From: Lytechinus pictus | Lineage: Eukaryota; Echinodermata; Echinoidea; Temnopleuroida; Toxopneustidae | DNA length: 64,000 nt | Assembly (NCBI RefSeq): GCF_037042905.1 | Contig: NC_087252.1 | Location: 13,635,201 to 13,699,200, forward strand | Reading direction: 5' to 3' | Part shown: positions 23,948-38,900 of the stretch, piece by piece | Position numbering within the stretch: position 1 is the first letter of the stretch | How the letters are laid out: every line of letters starts with the position of its first letter | Notes under the pieces: generated by a model | The model's input: the letters and a program-made list of their open reading frames with translations, nothing else | Databases searched by the model: none | Told to the model about the DNA's origin: nothing | Position numbers and translations under genes: made by a program

Positions 23948-26900
23948 CTGGCAAGTGGACAAGAACAGTATAATGGTCAAGGTGGTGAGATCAATAGCTG
24001 AAATTGCAAAAGCTCCTATACTTTGTACAAAGTACACAATAAGTTAAACAAATAAGCTGAAAATAAGGTACAAATAAAAACACAAAATATCAGAAATCAG
24101 CAAAAAAAAAAAAAAAAAAACACCCCTGCGAGACGGACATTAGTAAAATGAGGATATTATTATCATTAATATTATCATTATTACTATTATCATTTTTCAT
24201 CATTATTACTATTATAATTATCATCATAATTATTATCATTGCTGTCGTTGTTATTATCATCATTATTATTATTATGGTCAGGCAATTCCATAAGATACAA
24301 TGTATGTGTGTTCATGTCTCTGTAGACTAGTTCACATGAAAAGTTGTAATACTCTCAAATTATCATGAGTAGGGTCAGCTAAAGGAGTGACGTAAGAACG
24401 TCACCCATCCTTCTGGTAGCATAAGCCATTCAAAGATGGCATTTATCCCAAATTAGAGATAGAAAAATCTCGTTGCTCATGCAATAACATACATTGTGAA
24501 CATTCATCATCACACCCCCATTTCAGATGGTAAAATGGAACGTTCCAAACCTTATCATCAATGGTGTCAAACTTGGTGAGGACTATTCCATCGATGAGGC
24601 GGGGGTCATCAGAGTCAGAGAAATCAGCTAGAGCACGGTTGAACTTGGTGAGCTGATCAACGGCTTCATTGCCAACGAGGGCTTCACCGACAAACAGAAC
24701 CAGGTCAGGACGATTCACCTTGATCAACTGAATTTTGGACAGACACAGAATTCTTCACATTATTTTCAGGATTTATGATTGCACTCTTGTCTCGTCTTAA
24801 CCATAAAAAGACCCCCTAATATTTTTTTGCGATATACCTTTATTACGTTAAAGGTTTGTGCCACTTCATTTGAAATCATTTTTCTTTGAAATCTTATGCA
24901 ACTTTAGACACCAAATTTGTGACCCCCAGGTAAGCCGTTCCGATACTACGCAGTTAAGATACTATGAACATTGTGTACATGCATGTCATACCATGAATTG
25001 CTCAAAATTGTAATTTCATGTACGCAAATCCAATGTGAAGACTGTTTCTAGCCAAACTTCATAACTGCATCATTCTTTTGAGTTTTACAGATTGAAATAC
25101 ATTATTTTCTGGATGTTTGTGATCAGAAAAAGCATGGACAATGATATTCCTAGAAAAAAACAAGGGCAAATTAGCATGAATGTGGAAAGAGATGGCAAAA
25201 ATCATTACGTCAAACCCCCGTTTGGAGAAAGACCGCAGTTCAGATTGCAAACTGCGGTTCTATACCCCATTTTGCGTTTGTAAATCCCAAAATCATTTCC
25301 AAGCCCAGGGGGCCGTTTCATAAAGCTGCTCGTAAGTTAAGAGCGACTTTAAGAACGACTGGTGATCCTTTCTCGCGCGCTAGATCTTCGCCAATGGTGT
25401 GTACCATTTACCGCAAGACAGGATCACCAGTCGCTCTTTATTTACGAACAGCTTTATGAAACACCCGCCTGATCAATCCCGCTAGGCCAGGTAATCCCCG
25501 CTGTCTCAATTTTACCTCCACAGGCCAGATTATGAGCGTTGAGCCAAGGACGAAATGATAAACAACAGCTGTGCTATTACGTAAGACTTCTCTGCCTGTA
25601 GTAGGACCTTCGGAATGAAACTATTGTATTCGATATTTAATCACGTTTTCAAATGCATATTGTATTCAGAAATCCAATGTTAGTCCATTTTCAAGTTCGA
25701 ACGAAGAAAATCGACCTCGAAATAAGGAAAGTAAGTGAATTAAAATGACGGCATGCTTTGCTCGGGCTGTTGTGTTATCTTCGGACCGAGGTCAAGAAAC
25801 AGGTGTTTTGATACTTAAATTGCTTGCTTGGGGCAGTTATGGTTTGTCGTACTTGGAGAAGAGAATTGATTGAGGGAAACTGGGGTATAGTGTTTTCAAA
25901 TGAAAGGTTTTCGTCATGTATACAAGTGGAATGCCTCTGGCCGTCTCACCTGCATCACGCGATTCAATATAGCAGCAGTGCTGATTTTGAAAACTACTAT
26001 AACTCGCACAAGATGTTCAGTGATACTTGGTTACTCTTATTTCCACGTTTTATGAACTAGACCCATACACTTATAGAGATATGATGGTAATTCAACAAAT
26101 ACCCCCAACGTGGCCAAAGTTCATTGACCTTACATGACCTTTGACCTTGATCATGTGACCTGAAACTCGCACAGGATGTTCAGTGATACTTGATTACTCT
26201 TATGTCCAAGTTTCAAGAGAAAGATCCATCAACTTTCCAAGTTATGATGGTAATTCAACAGATACCCCCATTATGGCCAAAGTTCATTGACCTTTGACCT
26301 TGGTCATGTGACCTAAAATGCGCAAAGGATGTTCAGTGATACTTCATTACTCTTATGTCCAAGTTTTATGAACTAGACCAACACACTTTCAAAGTTATGG
26401 CGGTAATTCAACAAATACCCCAATTTGACCAAAGTTCATTGACCCTAAATGACCTTTGACCTTGATCATGTGACCTGAAACTTGCACAGGATGTTCAGTA
26501 ATACTTGATTACTATTATGTCCAAGTTTCATGAATCAGATCCATAAACTTTTAAAGTTATGATGGTAAATCTACAGATACCCCCAATTCGGCCAAAGTTC
26601 ATTGACCCTAAATGACCATTGACCTTGGTCATGTGACGTGAAACTCATGCAGGATGTTCAGTGATACTTGATTAACCTTATGTATAAGTTTCATGAACTA
26701 GGTCCATATATTTTCTAAGTTATGATGACATTTCAAAAACTTAACCTTAGGTTAAGATTTTGATGTTGATTCCCCCAACATGGTCTAAGTTCATTGACCC
26801 TAAATGACCATTGACCATGGTCATGTGACATGAAACTCAGGCAGGATGTTCAGTAATACTTGATTAACCTTATGGCCAAGTTTCATGAACTAGGTCCATA

Positions 26901-29900
26901 TACTTTCTAAGTTATGCTGTCATTTCAAAAACTTAACCTCAGGTTAAGATTTGGTGTTGACGCCGCCGCCGCCGTCGGAAAAGCGGCGCCTATAGTCTCA
27001 CTCTGCTATGCAGGTGAGACAAAAATGAAACAGATCAACAGATGTTTTGTTTAACAATTAAAAGTTCACACAACCCTTGAACTGGACATACATGCAAGTC
27101 CTTTGTTACAATATAATATGCCAACTTTTCACTTTGAGCACCAAATCCTTTGAAAATGCAAGTCAAATCACAATGGAGAGCTGAGAGGCTTTTGTCGAAA
27201 GTTGGTGGACCAGGACAGCGTCGGAATCTCTCGACTCTGGACGACAAAATATTTGTAATTGTTTGTCCGGTGCAAATTTTGGATGATCTGCTGTCTCAGT
27301 CCACCAACTTTGAACAAAAGCCTCTCAGCTCTCCATTGTGATATTAATTGCATTTTCAAACGAATCGATGCGTTGTAGAGAGTGTCTCCGTAGTAAATGC
27401 GAAAACTCCTTGTCAAGCACCAATAAGCCAACATAATCATAAATATAAACCAGCTAATAGGAAGAACCTCTCGACAGAATTTTCAATTCTTTTAAGTAAT
27501 CCCCAGGCATTGGCTGGTGCTCAATTTTATATTTCTCTTGTAATGTTTCTATTGTATCTGTCATATTTGTAATTATCATGCCTGGAAATCAAATAAATAG
27601 ATTTTTAAAAATATGAAGAATCCTAAAAGGGTAATTCCATAAAATGTCCGACCCCCTATATATGGGACCTTCACAAAATTTTCTGTCTCTGATTTCTGGT
27701 TCTTTTGACAGTCTGTAATATTCTCAAAGCACCATGACTTGGTCAGTTTATGAAAATAAGTAAAATTTGAGAAAAATGGGGGTCGGACATACAAAAAGGT
27801 TGATCATTTTATGGAATTGCCCAAAACAAAAGCTTACTTTGGAGAGCGCCCTCATGAGTGGTTCATTATCCTGCATTCGACCAGCAGTGTCTATCAACAC
27901 CACATCAAAACGATAATCTCGGGCTGCAACACATTGATAAAGGAGAGAAAAAGGCATGGAAAATGAACAAACGATAATAATAAAAAATAGACATAATAAT
28001 AACAATAACAATAATAATATTAATAATAATAATAAAGACGTATTGTAAAATATTGGCGAAAGATTTAAAATAATATTTCAGCGAATCGTTAAATCATTTT
28101 TTAATGATAAAAAAAAGTAATAAAATACTGTATTATCACTCTTTTCAATGCCCAAATCTGGGCAACACTATAAGTATATAAACTGCAAGGAAACTCACCA
28201 AACTTGATGGCTTCCATGGCGATACCTGCTGCGTCCTTGCCGTATCCCTTCTCATAGAGCTGAACCGCAGCGTGACCCCCGTGCTTCTCGGCAGGGTGAA
28301 GCGCATTGAGATGGCGCATGTGGGTGCGAAGCTGCTCAACAGCACCGGCTCGGAAGGTATCGCAGGCGGCAATCAGCACTCGGAAACCATTCTCAATCAA
28401 CCAAAAACAGATCTATTCAATAGAAACAAAATCAGAACATACATATTGAACCAGAATTGTATACCAAATTAGGTTGCTGCCACATGCATAATATTCAGGA
28501 TCGCACGTTTGTAAAATCTGCCCCCCTTCCACCATATATAGCGTAGCCAACAAAGTCCAGCCTGAATAGGATTAACTGGAATATCTTCATGATTTCCTAC
28601 ATACAAATGTAAATAGTACAAATACCAGGGTTCCCAGCTTTTCAAGAAAACGAAATTCCCTGATTTTTCCCTGATGAAGTTTAAAAATTCCCTGATAATT
28701 ATTTAAACCCATTCCCAGTTTTGCATGTTTTCTAAGTTGTTGCAGTGAATTACATGTATTTTCGCTATAAAAACAATAATGTAAAACTAATTAGTACCAT
28801 CATAACCAGTCATTCAATGGATGTTGTTTTGATAAGCAACAAAAATATAACAGAGTCTGACTGACTACTGTGCTTTCGACTTTACGGATGATCAAAATTT
28901 CCTGATTTTTCCCTCACTTGAGGCATTTTTCCATGATTTGAGGTATTCTTCATCAAATTCCCTGATTTTTCCCTGACTGGAAAAAAGTAAAATAATTTTC
29001 ACTGATTTCCCAGATGGGCTGGGAACCCTGAATACAAATAGTATAATTAAAACTTTTTTTGACTAATAAACATACATATAGATACAATATTCTAGACTAA
29101 GTGACGGATGACTTGCTTGATGCCTGCCAATTTTTACCCTGCGTAAACCACGTAAACTAAGGTAGAGATATCATGGGGGTTGATTCAACCCCCTTCTGCT
29201 GTGAGATGGCTCCGAAAAGCCCAGAAAGAAACATAATGATCTTAAAACTACCTTGGCTAGGTTGGTAGATTTGCCCACACCATTCACCCCGCAGAACGTG
29301 ATGGAAAACGGCTTGTTATGGGCCTTGGAATCTAGGGCATCTCGGAGGATGTCTACGCGTCGTCTTGGTGACAGGATCTGGACCAATGACTCCTGTAGGG
29401 CTTCCTTTACTACCGATGTTACTCCTGGAGAATAAGAGAGAGAGAAAAACAGAAGCAAAACCATGAAATAATACAGGCACTGATTTCACACTTGAAAACA
29501 GATTTGCAGCTGTCGGGAAAGTGTTGCCTATAGTCTCGAGGCGAGACAATAAAATGACGAAGAGGAGCATCTTTCAGAGAGAAAATACAATACCATTAGC
29601 AAAAAAATTTTACACTACATGTAAATGATAATATATATTATACAAGCTTCATTTCCCCCATGGAAAACCAAAACATTAGTTACTTTGAGTTGGAGGATAA
29701 CAGAATAATTTATATAATAATATATAATATATATTATACGAGCTTCATTTCCCCCATGGAAAACCAAAACATTAGTTACTTTGAGTTGGAGGATAACAGA
29801 ATAATTTATCAAGGTAGAAATAATACCTGGGGAAAGTTTGCCCACCAATTTTGTAGGAAGAATAAAATATTCTAGAATTTTACCAACTGGAATGATTTTA

Positions 29901-32900
29901 CCATAACAGGAATTTCTGTACCAAGTACTGACATCTGTCTGGACTGACACATGCAGCCAGTCTTCAATTAAATACAGAGGAAGACATGTTTTTTGCTTCA
30001 TCCATGCATTACTTACTTTCAAAAGTTCCCAAGACTTTGCCTTCCAACTTTGTTGCCACAGACTCACACAGCTTTTCAGCAATGTCCCTAGCAACGTTCT
30101 TAGCTGAAAAAAAAAAAAACAAATTCAAATTCGTAGTGCATAACATAGCAGAAGCGCAAGAAGCCAAAAGTTTTGAGGGGCCAGACATGGTGTATGGGGC
30201 AAGTGAAGAAAGTTAGCAACCAAGCAAATATTCTTACCTTTACAATACAAAATTTTAATTTTGCGATAGATTTGACATAATACTCTGAAAATAATATCAC
30301 ATTTCACCCCTATATCTTTCATTTTCCTTTTCTCCCTTTTTTTTGGTCATGATTTTCTTTTTGGGGGGGTCCTACTTTAATAAGTGTCTTGATTTTTGAT
30401 GGTTTTTCCTTGAAGCTTCACCAATATTTTTTTCATTATTTCTTTCTGGTATTTCTACAACAAACTTTTTATCAGAGTAAACTTCCCCTTTAAACAGCAC
30501 AGCAAAAACTAGCTTAAATATTTATACCTGTCAGGTGATCCCTCATCTTATCAAGGACAGGAGTGAGAGTTTGTTTGTCCAGTGTCTTTGAACCCACCAG
30601 ACCACGGAACATGTTAAACATCCCAAATCGACTACCGGTCTTAGACTGGGCTCTGTGAAAATGAAATAAAGAACATTCTTTGAGAGTTAAGCATTGTGAG
30701 AAAAGCAATATTATCATCATCATCATCAACATCACCATCATCATCATCACCATCATCATCATCACCATCATCACCATCATCATCGTCATCATCAACAGAT
30801 TGTCTAACAAAAAAACATTCCAAAACAACTACCAGTCTTGGACTGGGCTCTGTGAAACAAAACAAAGACTATTCTTTGAGAACTAAAGCACTGTGGGATG
30901 GCAATGTTATTAGACAAGAGTATCATTATCATCATCATTGTTCATGACAATGTCGGATGATCTGAGGAATAGACCATCTGATAGTAGACCTAGTGAGTAC
31001 AAACTGGCAAGAATGCTCCCTAGGCAGTGAAAATAGTCATTCAATGACAGACTTACTTTGGTTTGCTGGCTGTCTGAATCTCTTCCTCTTCCTCCTCCTC
31101 TTCTTCCTCTTCCTCGCCTTCCCCTTCATTCAGTCCATCGATGTTTGGCAGCTCTCCTTTCATCGTGCCAACCCAGGCAGACTTGATACATAAGAAATGG
31201 GAAATAAAGGTAAATAGAATGACAATGGTAATTTGGTCCAAAAGGGCTTAGACTTAATCAAAGATTCTGAAGATGCCCTGGAGGAAACGTCAGCAGGGTT
31301 TATCACATTAGTGTAGAGCTACATGTACAATTCTCCTTATCACATATAGCTAATACTCAGCGTTATCACCTATTGATAGCGAAAATTTCCTTTCAAGTAC
31401 CTGTATGTGCTGTGAGAGGTAATTCCCATTGTTTCCCATTTGGTAACACCATACTTTTTAAAAATCCTCCAAGTTGTTGAACTGTCAAACATTCTGTAGA
31501 GCAGGAGAAATCAGCCAAGCTAGCTAGCAGTAGAAGTGGTAGCATTGATCAGCTGCTGCGCTAACTGCAACCTGAAGTGCATGCCCCAACAAATCACCAC
31601 AGATTTTGATATGGATAACTGACGTTACCCAGTATTGATTTCATGCGATTATGAAAAATGACAGGTGCAATATTCTGCAATTTCACTTTTTTTTTCTCTT
31701 TTAATAGCATAATGTTTTAAAACGAAACACTTGGTCATTATAACAGGGTTCCCAGCTTTTCAAGAAAACAAAATTCTCTGATTTTTCCCTGATGAATTTA
31801 AAAAAATTCACTGATAATCATTCAAAGTTTCAAACCCATTCCCAGTTTTGTATGTTTTCTAAGTTGTTGCAGTGTATTTTCAGTATAAAAACAATAATGT
31901 AAAATGAATTAGTACCACCATAACCAGTCATTCAATGGATGTTGTTTTGATATGCAACAAAATATAACAGAGTCTGACTTACTACCATGCTCTCGACTTT
32001 TGGGCTGATCAAAATTCTGATTTTTCCCTGATATGAGGTATATTTTAAATCAAATTCCTTGATTTTTCCTGACTGTAAAAAGTAACATAATGTTCCCTGA
32101 TGGGCTGGGAACCCTTATAAACTAATAAGGAAAACTCTTGTATGCTGCTCTGTTGTCACAGGGCCCACAGTTCCTTGGGAACTTCTTACTCCAATTGAGT
32201 GCGTCCATATCTCTGTATCTTTTGCAAACACCCCCTCCTTCTATTTCTCTCTCTCTCTCTCTCCCTTACCTCATCCTCTATATCAAACTCCTTATCTCCG
32301 TTCTGATTATCACTTGTTCCATTGGTACTTGGAGGCTTCTCACTCCAATCAAGTGTGTCCATATCTTTAGCAACCCCCCCCCCTCTCTCTCTTCCTCCCC
32401 TCCCTTCTCTATCCTTCCCTTACCTCATCCTCTATATCAAACTCCTTATCTCCATTCTGATTATCACTTGTTCCATTGGTACTTGGAGGCTTCTCACTCC
32501 AATCAAGTGTGTCCATATCTTTAGCACCCCCCCTCTCTCTCTTCCTCCCCTCCCTTCTCTATCCTTCCCTTACCTCATCCTCTATATCAAACTCCTTATC
32601 TCCGTTCTGATTATCACTTGTTCCATTGGTACTTGGAGGCTTCTCACTCCAATCAAGTGTGTCCATATCTTTAGCATCCCCCCTATCTCTCTTCCTCCCC
32701 TCCCTTCTCTATCCTTCCCTTACCTCATCCTCTATATCAAACTCCTTATCTCCGTTCTGATTATCACTTGTTCCATTGGTACTTGGAGGCTTCTCACTCC
32801 AATCCAGTGTGTCCATATCTTTAGCATTTCCTCCCATTCCCCATGTTGTCGCTACTTTTGGTTTCTTGGTCGGCTTAGAAATCACTTTTCTGCAATAAAA

Positions 32901-35900
32901 AATGGATAATTACATGTTTATACTTCAATATTCTGGCCCGTATTCTGAAGTCAGGATTAACTCTGTGCTAAAATTATAGGGAGCCAAAAAATCAAAATTA
33001 TGTTTATATTGTATATTTATGTTCACCATTTTGTTTCCTTTTGCTTTCATAATGAAGAAAAATACTTCAATTATCATTCCCAGACAATTATGTACTATGT
33101 GGATGTCATATGAGTTAGTAAATTGAATGTGTACTGTAAGGGATTTGTGCTCCAATTGGCTCTCCATAGTTAAACCACAACTTTAAATCAGGGTTTAATT
33201 TAAACCCGAGTTTAGAATACGGGCCTCCGCCTATATTTGCTTATTTTTTGTTTATATTTTACTTCCTTTTTACTCTTTTTTTGTAATGTTCTTTCCAACT
33301 TTCATGATTGTGTAAATATTTGTTCAATAAAATAAACTAAAATTGATAATTAAAAAAATAAATGATGATCAATAATAATATTAAGCATAGCGCCTATATC
33401 TTGTTCACTATTAATTCTTTGCCCGCTTTGTTCGACTAAAGTAACATACAGCGGACTGCCAACTTTGACTTAAGTTACATATCATTCACAATAGACACAG
33501 GCCCGTATTCTGAAGTCAGTTTAACTTAAGCCATGGTCTAATTGTCCTGAAATTATGGGAAGCCAAACATGTCAGAATTTGTTTACATTGTATGGTTCTT
33601 ATGTTTACTGCGGTCCTTCCTAATTCTTTAACGATGAAAACATATATCTTATTTATCTAATTTTTTCCCACACAGTTGAGAATTATTTGAGAGTCAAATC
33701 AGCTGATACAATGGCCCGTATTCTGAAGTCAGGTTTAACTTAGACCACAGTCTAACTCTGTGCTAAAATTAAGGGAGGACAAAAGTTCAAAAATTCTGTT
33801 TATAATTATATTGTATATTTCTTATGTTTACCATTTTGTTTCCTTCTGCTTTCATTATGAAGAAAAATACTTAAGTTATCATTCCCACACAATTATGAAC
33901 GATTTGGATATCATATCAGTTAATAAATTGAATGGGTACTGTTAGGGATTTGCACTTCAATTGGTCCTTCATATTTAAACCACAACTTTGAACCATGGTT
34001 TAATTTAAACCCGAGTTCAGAATACGGGCCATTGAACCTCTACTGTTAGAGATTTATGTCACAATTGGCTATCCATAGTTACACCACAACTTTAAACGGG
34101 AGTTTAAATGAAACCAGAGTTGAGAGTACAGGCCAGAGAGTGCAAAAGTCTGTTGCACATACACACAAAACAATAGAGATGTGCACATTACATTTCACGG
34201 GGGTACATTTCATGAAACAAAAGGTCAGTGACTTTCACAGAAAACTGTTATAAGCTACTAAAATGCCCACATCTGATTGGCTCAGAACAAACTAGTCAGT
34301 GAAAATCACTGAGAAGATGCTTTGTGAAATACTCCCCTGGAATAAACTTACGGTGATTTCTCTTGTTTCTTCGGCTTGTTTCTGTTGAACAGCTTCTCTC
34401 TGTTGCGTCTAATAGTCTCTTCATCCAGACTCCCATTGCCATTGGTTTCTGGCTGTTTTACGGGATTCTTGGCGGGCTGAGGGCTAGACTCTGTCTTACC
34501 TGAAAGGAAGGAAAAAATATTGATTAAAAAAAAAATCATTGAAATGGAGAAAAAGAGCAAGTGAATAGTAAACATGATAGCAATTCATTCATGTAAGTCG
34601 GTTAGTTAGTAGGATAATTAATAAAAGGTAAATGGTGGTGATTTTTACCTGATTGCTAAGAAAGCATAAATGCTCGTAAGCAAGCAACCAGAGGACTGGC
34701 GGCTAAGTAGGTTAGTAGGTTAGTTGAGTAAAGGAAAGCCATGGTCATGATTAGAGGCACATAACCCATTTCAAATACTTAGAAAGGAAGGAAAAATATC
34801 TATATACCTAGACCATGGAAGTGAAGTTAGAATGTACAAGAATAGTAAAGTAGAGGTACATGTATAGGGGCCATTTTGCGATCAACATTGAGATTATGTG
34901 CTTGGATAGAAGATGAAATAGAGAATGTAGAACAATTTATTTGTGTAAGTTCCACATTTCGATTAATATGATAAATGATAATATCATAACTTGAATTTTA
35001 ATTCGTCATGAGGACGAATTAGGTGATCCGTCTCTGATTTTTATGATCACGAATACAATCACCATGTTAATTGAGATCAATATGATCATCATGATGAAAA
35101 CTGAACTTACATTACGAAAAGAACATGTTGAATACTCTTGAAAAGAGGGAAATGAGAAAGTAGTGTGATATAGGTGCAGGTGATACACATATTGTACATC
35201 TTATGTTAAAATGTATTTTAATCTCTTTTATTGTTCAATGGTTTATATTCATTGTAATGGTCATAAAGGACCATTTGTGAAATGTTGAAAAGAAAAAAAA
35301 ATCTCATGTTCACCCTTGGGCTCGAACCGTGGACCTTTGAGGCGCAAGTCTGATGCCTTACCAATTAGCTCTACACTATTTCCCATAGACTTTACACATA
35401 AGCAAATTAAGAGTATCTCTAATCCCATTTTGCAAGTGAAATACGGGCATGATCCCGGCATCTGATCAGAAAATGAAGGCAACACTTACGATAGGAGAAT
35501 CTCAGCTATAACATACTTAAAGCTCAGAGAAAACTGAAAGAAATAATGGAGACATGGCTCGCGAAATAGAGGAATGTAGAATCCAATTTTGAGAAAAAGC
35601 CATTTCCCATAGAGATTGCATGCAAAATGAGTGAAAATGACATGCCTCTATAAATCGCCATTTTAAAGGGTGATTTGTTCCCTAAAATGAAAATATAGCT
35701 ATCATTTCAGATAGAGTAAGTCCTCAGCTACAACATATCAAAAACCAAGCGAAAATTGACCAAATATTTACGGAGTTAGAATCACATTTGCAAAACTATA
35801 ATGACGTCATAAGTAGCAAAATGGAAATTTTGAGTTCCAACGCCATTTTGATGACGTCATGATGAAATTTAGGGTCAAATGTGACATGAAAAAAAAATTG

Positions 35901-38900
35901 GGGGTCAATGGGCTTCCTGAAGAGCTATAATGAATTTTGTATAGGCATGTTTTTGCACATATATTGTCTATGGTTAGTGCGCGCGTATGCGCGTGCTGTA
36001 AACTTTGATGGAGGCTAATTCTGTTAATAGTTGTCGTAGAAGGTTGATCAAGGTATCAAATTACTCAGAATTATATCATCGATGCATTGATATGAAAAAA
36101 TGGCGATCCTATAATATAGTGCCGTTACAAGCGTGCAAACTTTTGAAATGTTTAAAATGACCTAATTCATATTCTACTTTGGTAAAAAAGTGATTTTGAG
36201 CATTTTGAAATTTTGATGTGCGCGTCCACGCACATCTTGACCTCTACATTACCTTTGATGACATGGACAGTTGACCCTTGACCTGAAGTTAATGTGATGT
36301 AAATATTGTTAATTTTTGATAATTGATAATGAAGATATGATTGATAATGTGATTTTACAAAATGGCGTGTAGATGACGTCATGATGACCTTTTGACCTTG
36401 AACTTGTTTCATACAGATGACATGATAAGTCCCCATATCTGATGATATTTTGAAGAAAATTGAAGATGTAGATTTGGAGATTTTGTGCTAACAAGAAAAG
36501 GACGGAAAAATAAGAATAAATAATAAAAAAGAAAATTTGTACGAAATTAATAGTTGATCTGTCGATTGACAGATCACTTAATAATAACAACAAGATGTTA
36601 CTACAAGTAATACAGGTGGCAAGCTCGCTCCGGACATTTCTCACCCTAGCAACTTAGTTTTGAACAAGAAAGGGAAGGAAATAATAAACAGAGGACTTAT
36701 TTGATGTGTAAAAGATAGATCACATCAGATATCTGGAAAAAGCGAGGTTGCTTTTTAATATATCAGCAAAATGTCCAGATTGCAAAAAATGGAAATAATA
36801 TTAATCATGATAATTTATACTAAAAGTTACCTCCTTTCTTAGTTTTATTGGTGATGTTCTTCTCTTCTTTGCTTGTGTCTATAATCATGGATCCAACTGT
36901 CTTCTTAGATTTGTGAGACTCTCCAAAAGTCTTCATCTGCAGAATCATTGGCAAAAAATTTTGGTTTAAACATATGTACATGAAAAATTATATTTGCTAA
37001 CTTGAAGATCACCATGAGAAAGAAAAAGATGATTGACCCACTGCCATTATAATGTTGGTGGTATTTAACTTAACAGATTTTGGATGAAATGTTTACTATT
37101 GCTTCACTTCATCCTCTCCTTCCATCGGAATAAAAAAAAAATCTCCAAGGACTTCAGTATTTGCCATTTGGTTTACAGCTGAAGTCCAGTTTCAGGTCTA
37201 TCATACTTCATCTACCAGTTTGCCTATTAGTCTGAAGGCCTACCCATCGATCTAATGTCCACTTGGTCTCCCAACACTTTTTTGTATGATTAGATCAATT
37301 ATTAATGGCCCAACTTTTCATTCAGCTATTAAAGTGCAAAATACATGTAATGAGTGGAAATCTGACCATCAGGGCGTTAGATATACCAAGTGACGATCAG
37401 ACCAAACAGAAATAAATAAATCAAATCAAATCAAATCAAATCAAATGAGATCAAGTCTATAGTCAAGCTAGTGGGTTAAGCAATAATGGTATTCTACAAA
37501 TTAGACCATATTAAGTTTGACATGTTTAACTTCTAAATTATAAAAAAAACACCTGAAAACTTTTATGTTCAATTCTTATTAAATATCCTTTATAATTTCT
37601 TGAAAAACACCTTGAGCTCTCTTGCAGAGTGGATTTTGCTTGACACAATTCCATTTTTAGTAATAATTATCACTTGCTAGTAGACCAAGAGGATAAACTG
37701 CCCTTTTCTCATTCATTAGGGTCAGGGGAAGGAGGGGGGAGTGGGAGGGGAGGGAGAAGGGGAGGGGAGGGGAGAGGGGATGAGAAAGAGAAGGGAGAGA
37801 AGAAGAGAGAAGAAGAGGAAGGACAGGAGGAGAGAAAGAGAGGAAGAGGGGGAGGGAAGGGAAAGGGGAGGGGTCTTACCTGTTTGCCCTTCTTAGCAAC
37901 TACACTACTCTTCTCTGCCTCTTTCAAGACCCGCTGGAAGTCATCACCAAAATCAAATTGGCCAAATATCCTCCCATTCTTCAGCTCCTCCTTATACTTG
38001 TCTCTGAACTCCCGATGAATATCATCAATGAACTTGTCAATGTAAGCCAGAGATAATATATTTTGGTACGCAACCTGTTGAAAAAGACCAAAAGAAGTGG
38101 GTCACAAAAACATATAACAATTTCAGTTGCTTCAATTCAGCAAAATGTTAACAGGATGCAATTTAAGCAAAAACAATGAATAATGAGGTAGAAAAGTGAA
38201 GTATTAACCAACACAAAAACATACATCCCCAAAACATAAGTTAAAATAAAAATAATAATGATAGGCATTTGTACAGCACCATCTATCTAGAAACAATCTA
38301 TTCCGAGGCGCATTGTTATCATTATCATTACCTCGAGCTGCCTTTCAGCGTTCGTGCAGTCAAGGAATTAAAGGAGAATGAAACTCTTATAGCAAGTTAG
38401 CTTTTGTGAAAGCAGAAAAATCAAAGAATAAGATCAACAAAAGTTTGAGTGAAATAGGACTAGCAATAGAAGAGTTATGAGCATTTGAATTTCCAGATCA
38501 CTAATGCTATGGAGATCCTCCCATTGGCAATGCGACCAAGATCTATGATGTCACAGATGAACAACTCTCCCCTTTTGGACACTGAAAATATACCCCAAAA
38601 CATTTTTGCTCATTCTAATCATATGACAAACGATTCATCAATGATATAATGTTGTGAAACCTCTGTACTTGTCCTCTCATAAAGAGAACACCTCACCTTG
38701 TGATAGACTCTATAAAAGTGAGAATATAAGTGAAATAAGTACTAAAGTAATGAGGGAGTTGTACGTGTGTGACATCACAGATCTTGGTCGCATTGCCAAT
38801 GGGAGGATCTACATGTACATGGCATTAGTGATCTCGACATTCAAATGCTCATAACTTTCTTATTATTCATTCAATCTTCCTCAAACTTTCAACAATATGT

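Noticed and set aside
32322-32909. 195-residue plus-strand frame with a 50-residue repeat
   Set aside because: It is antisense to the tandem copies of SRPRA exon 6; the 150-bp period keeps any stop-free frame open.
35294-35395. Functional tRNA gene
   Set aside because: A and B boxes are present but the acceptor stem does not pair, so it is a SINE head or tRNA relic.
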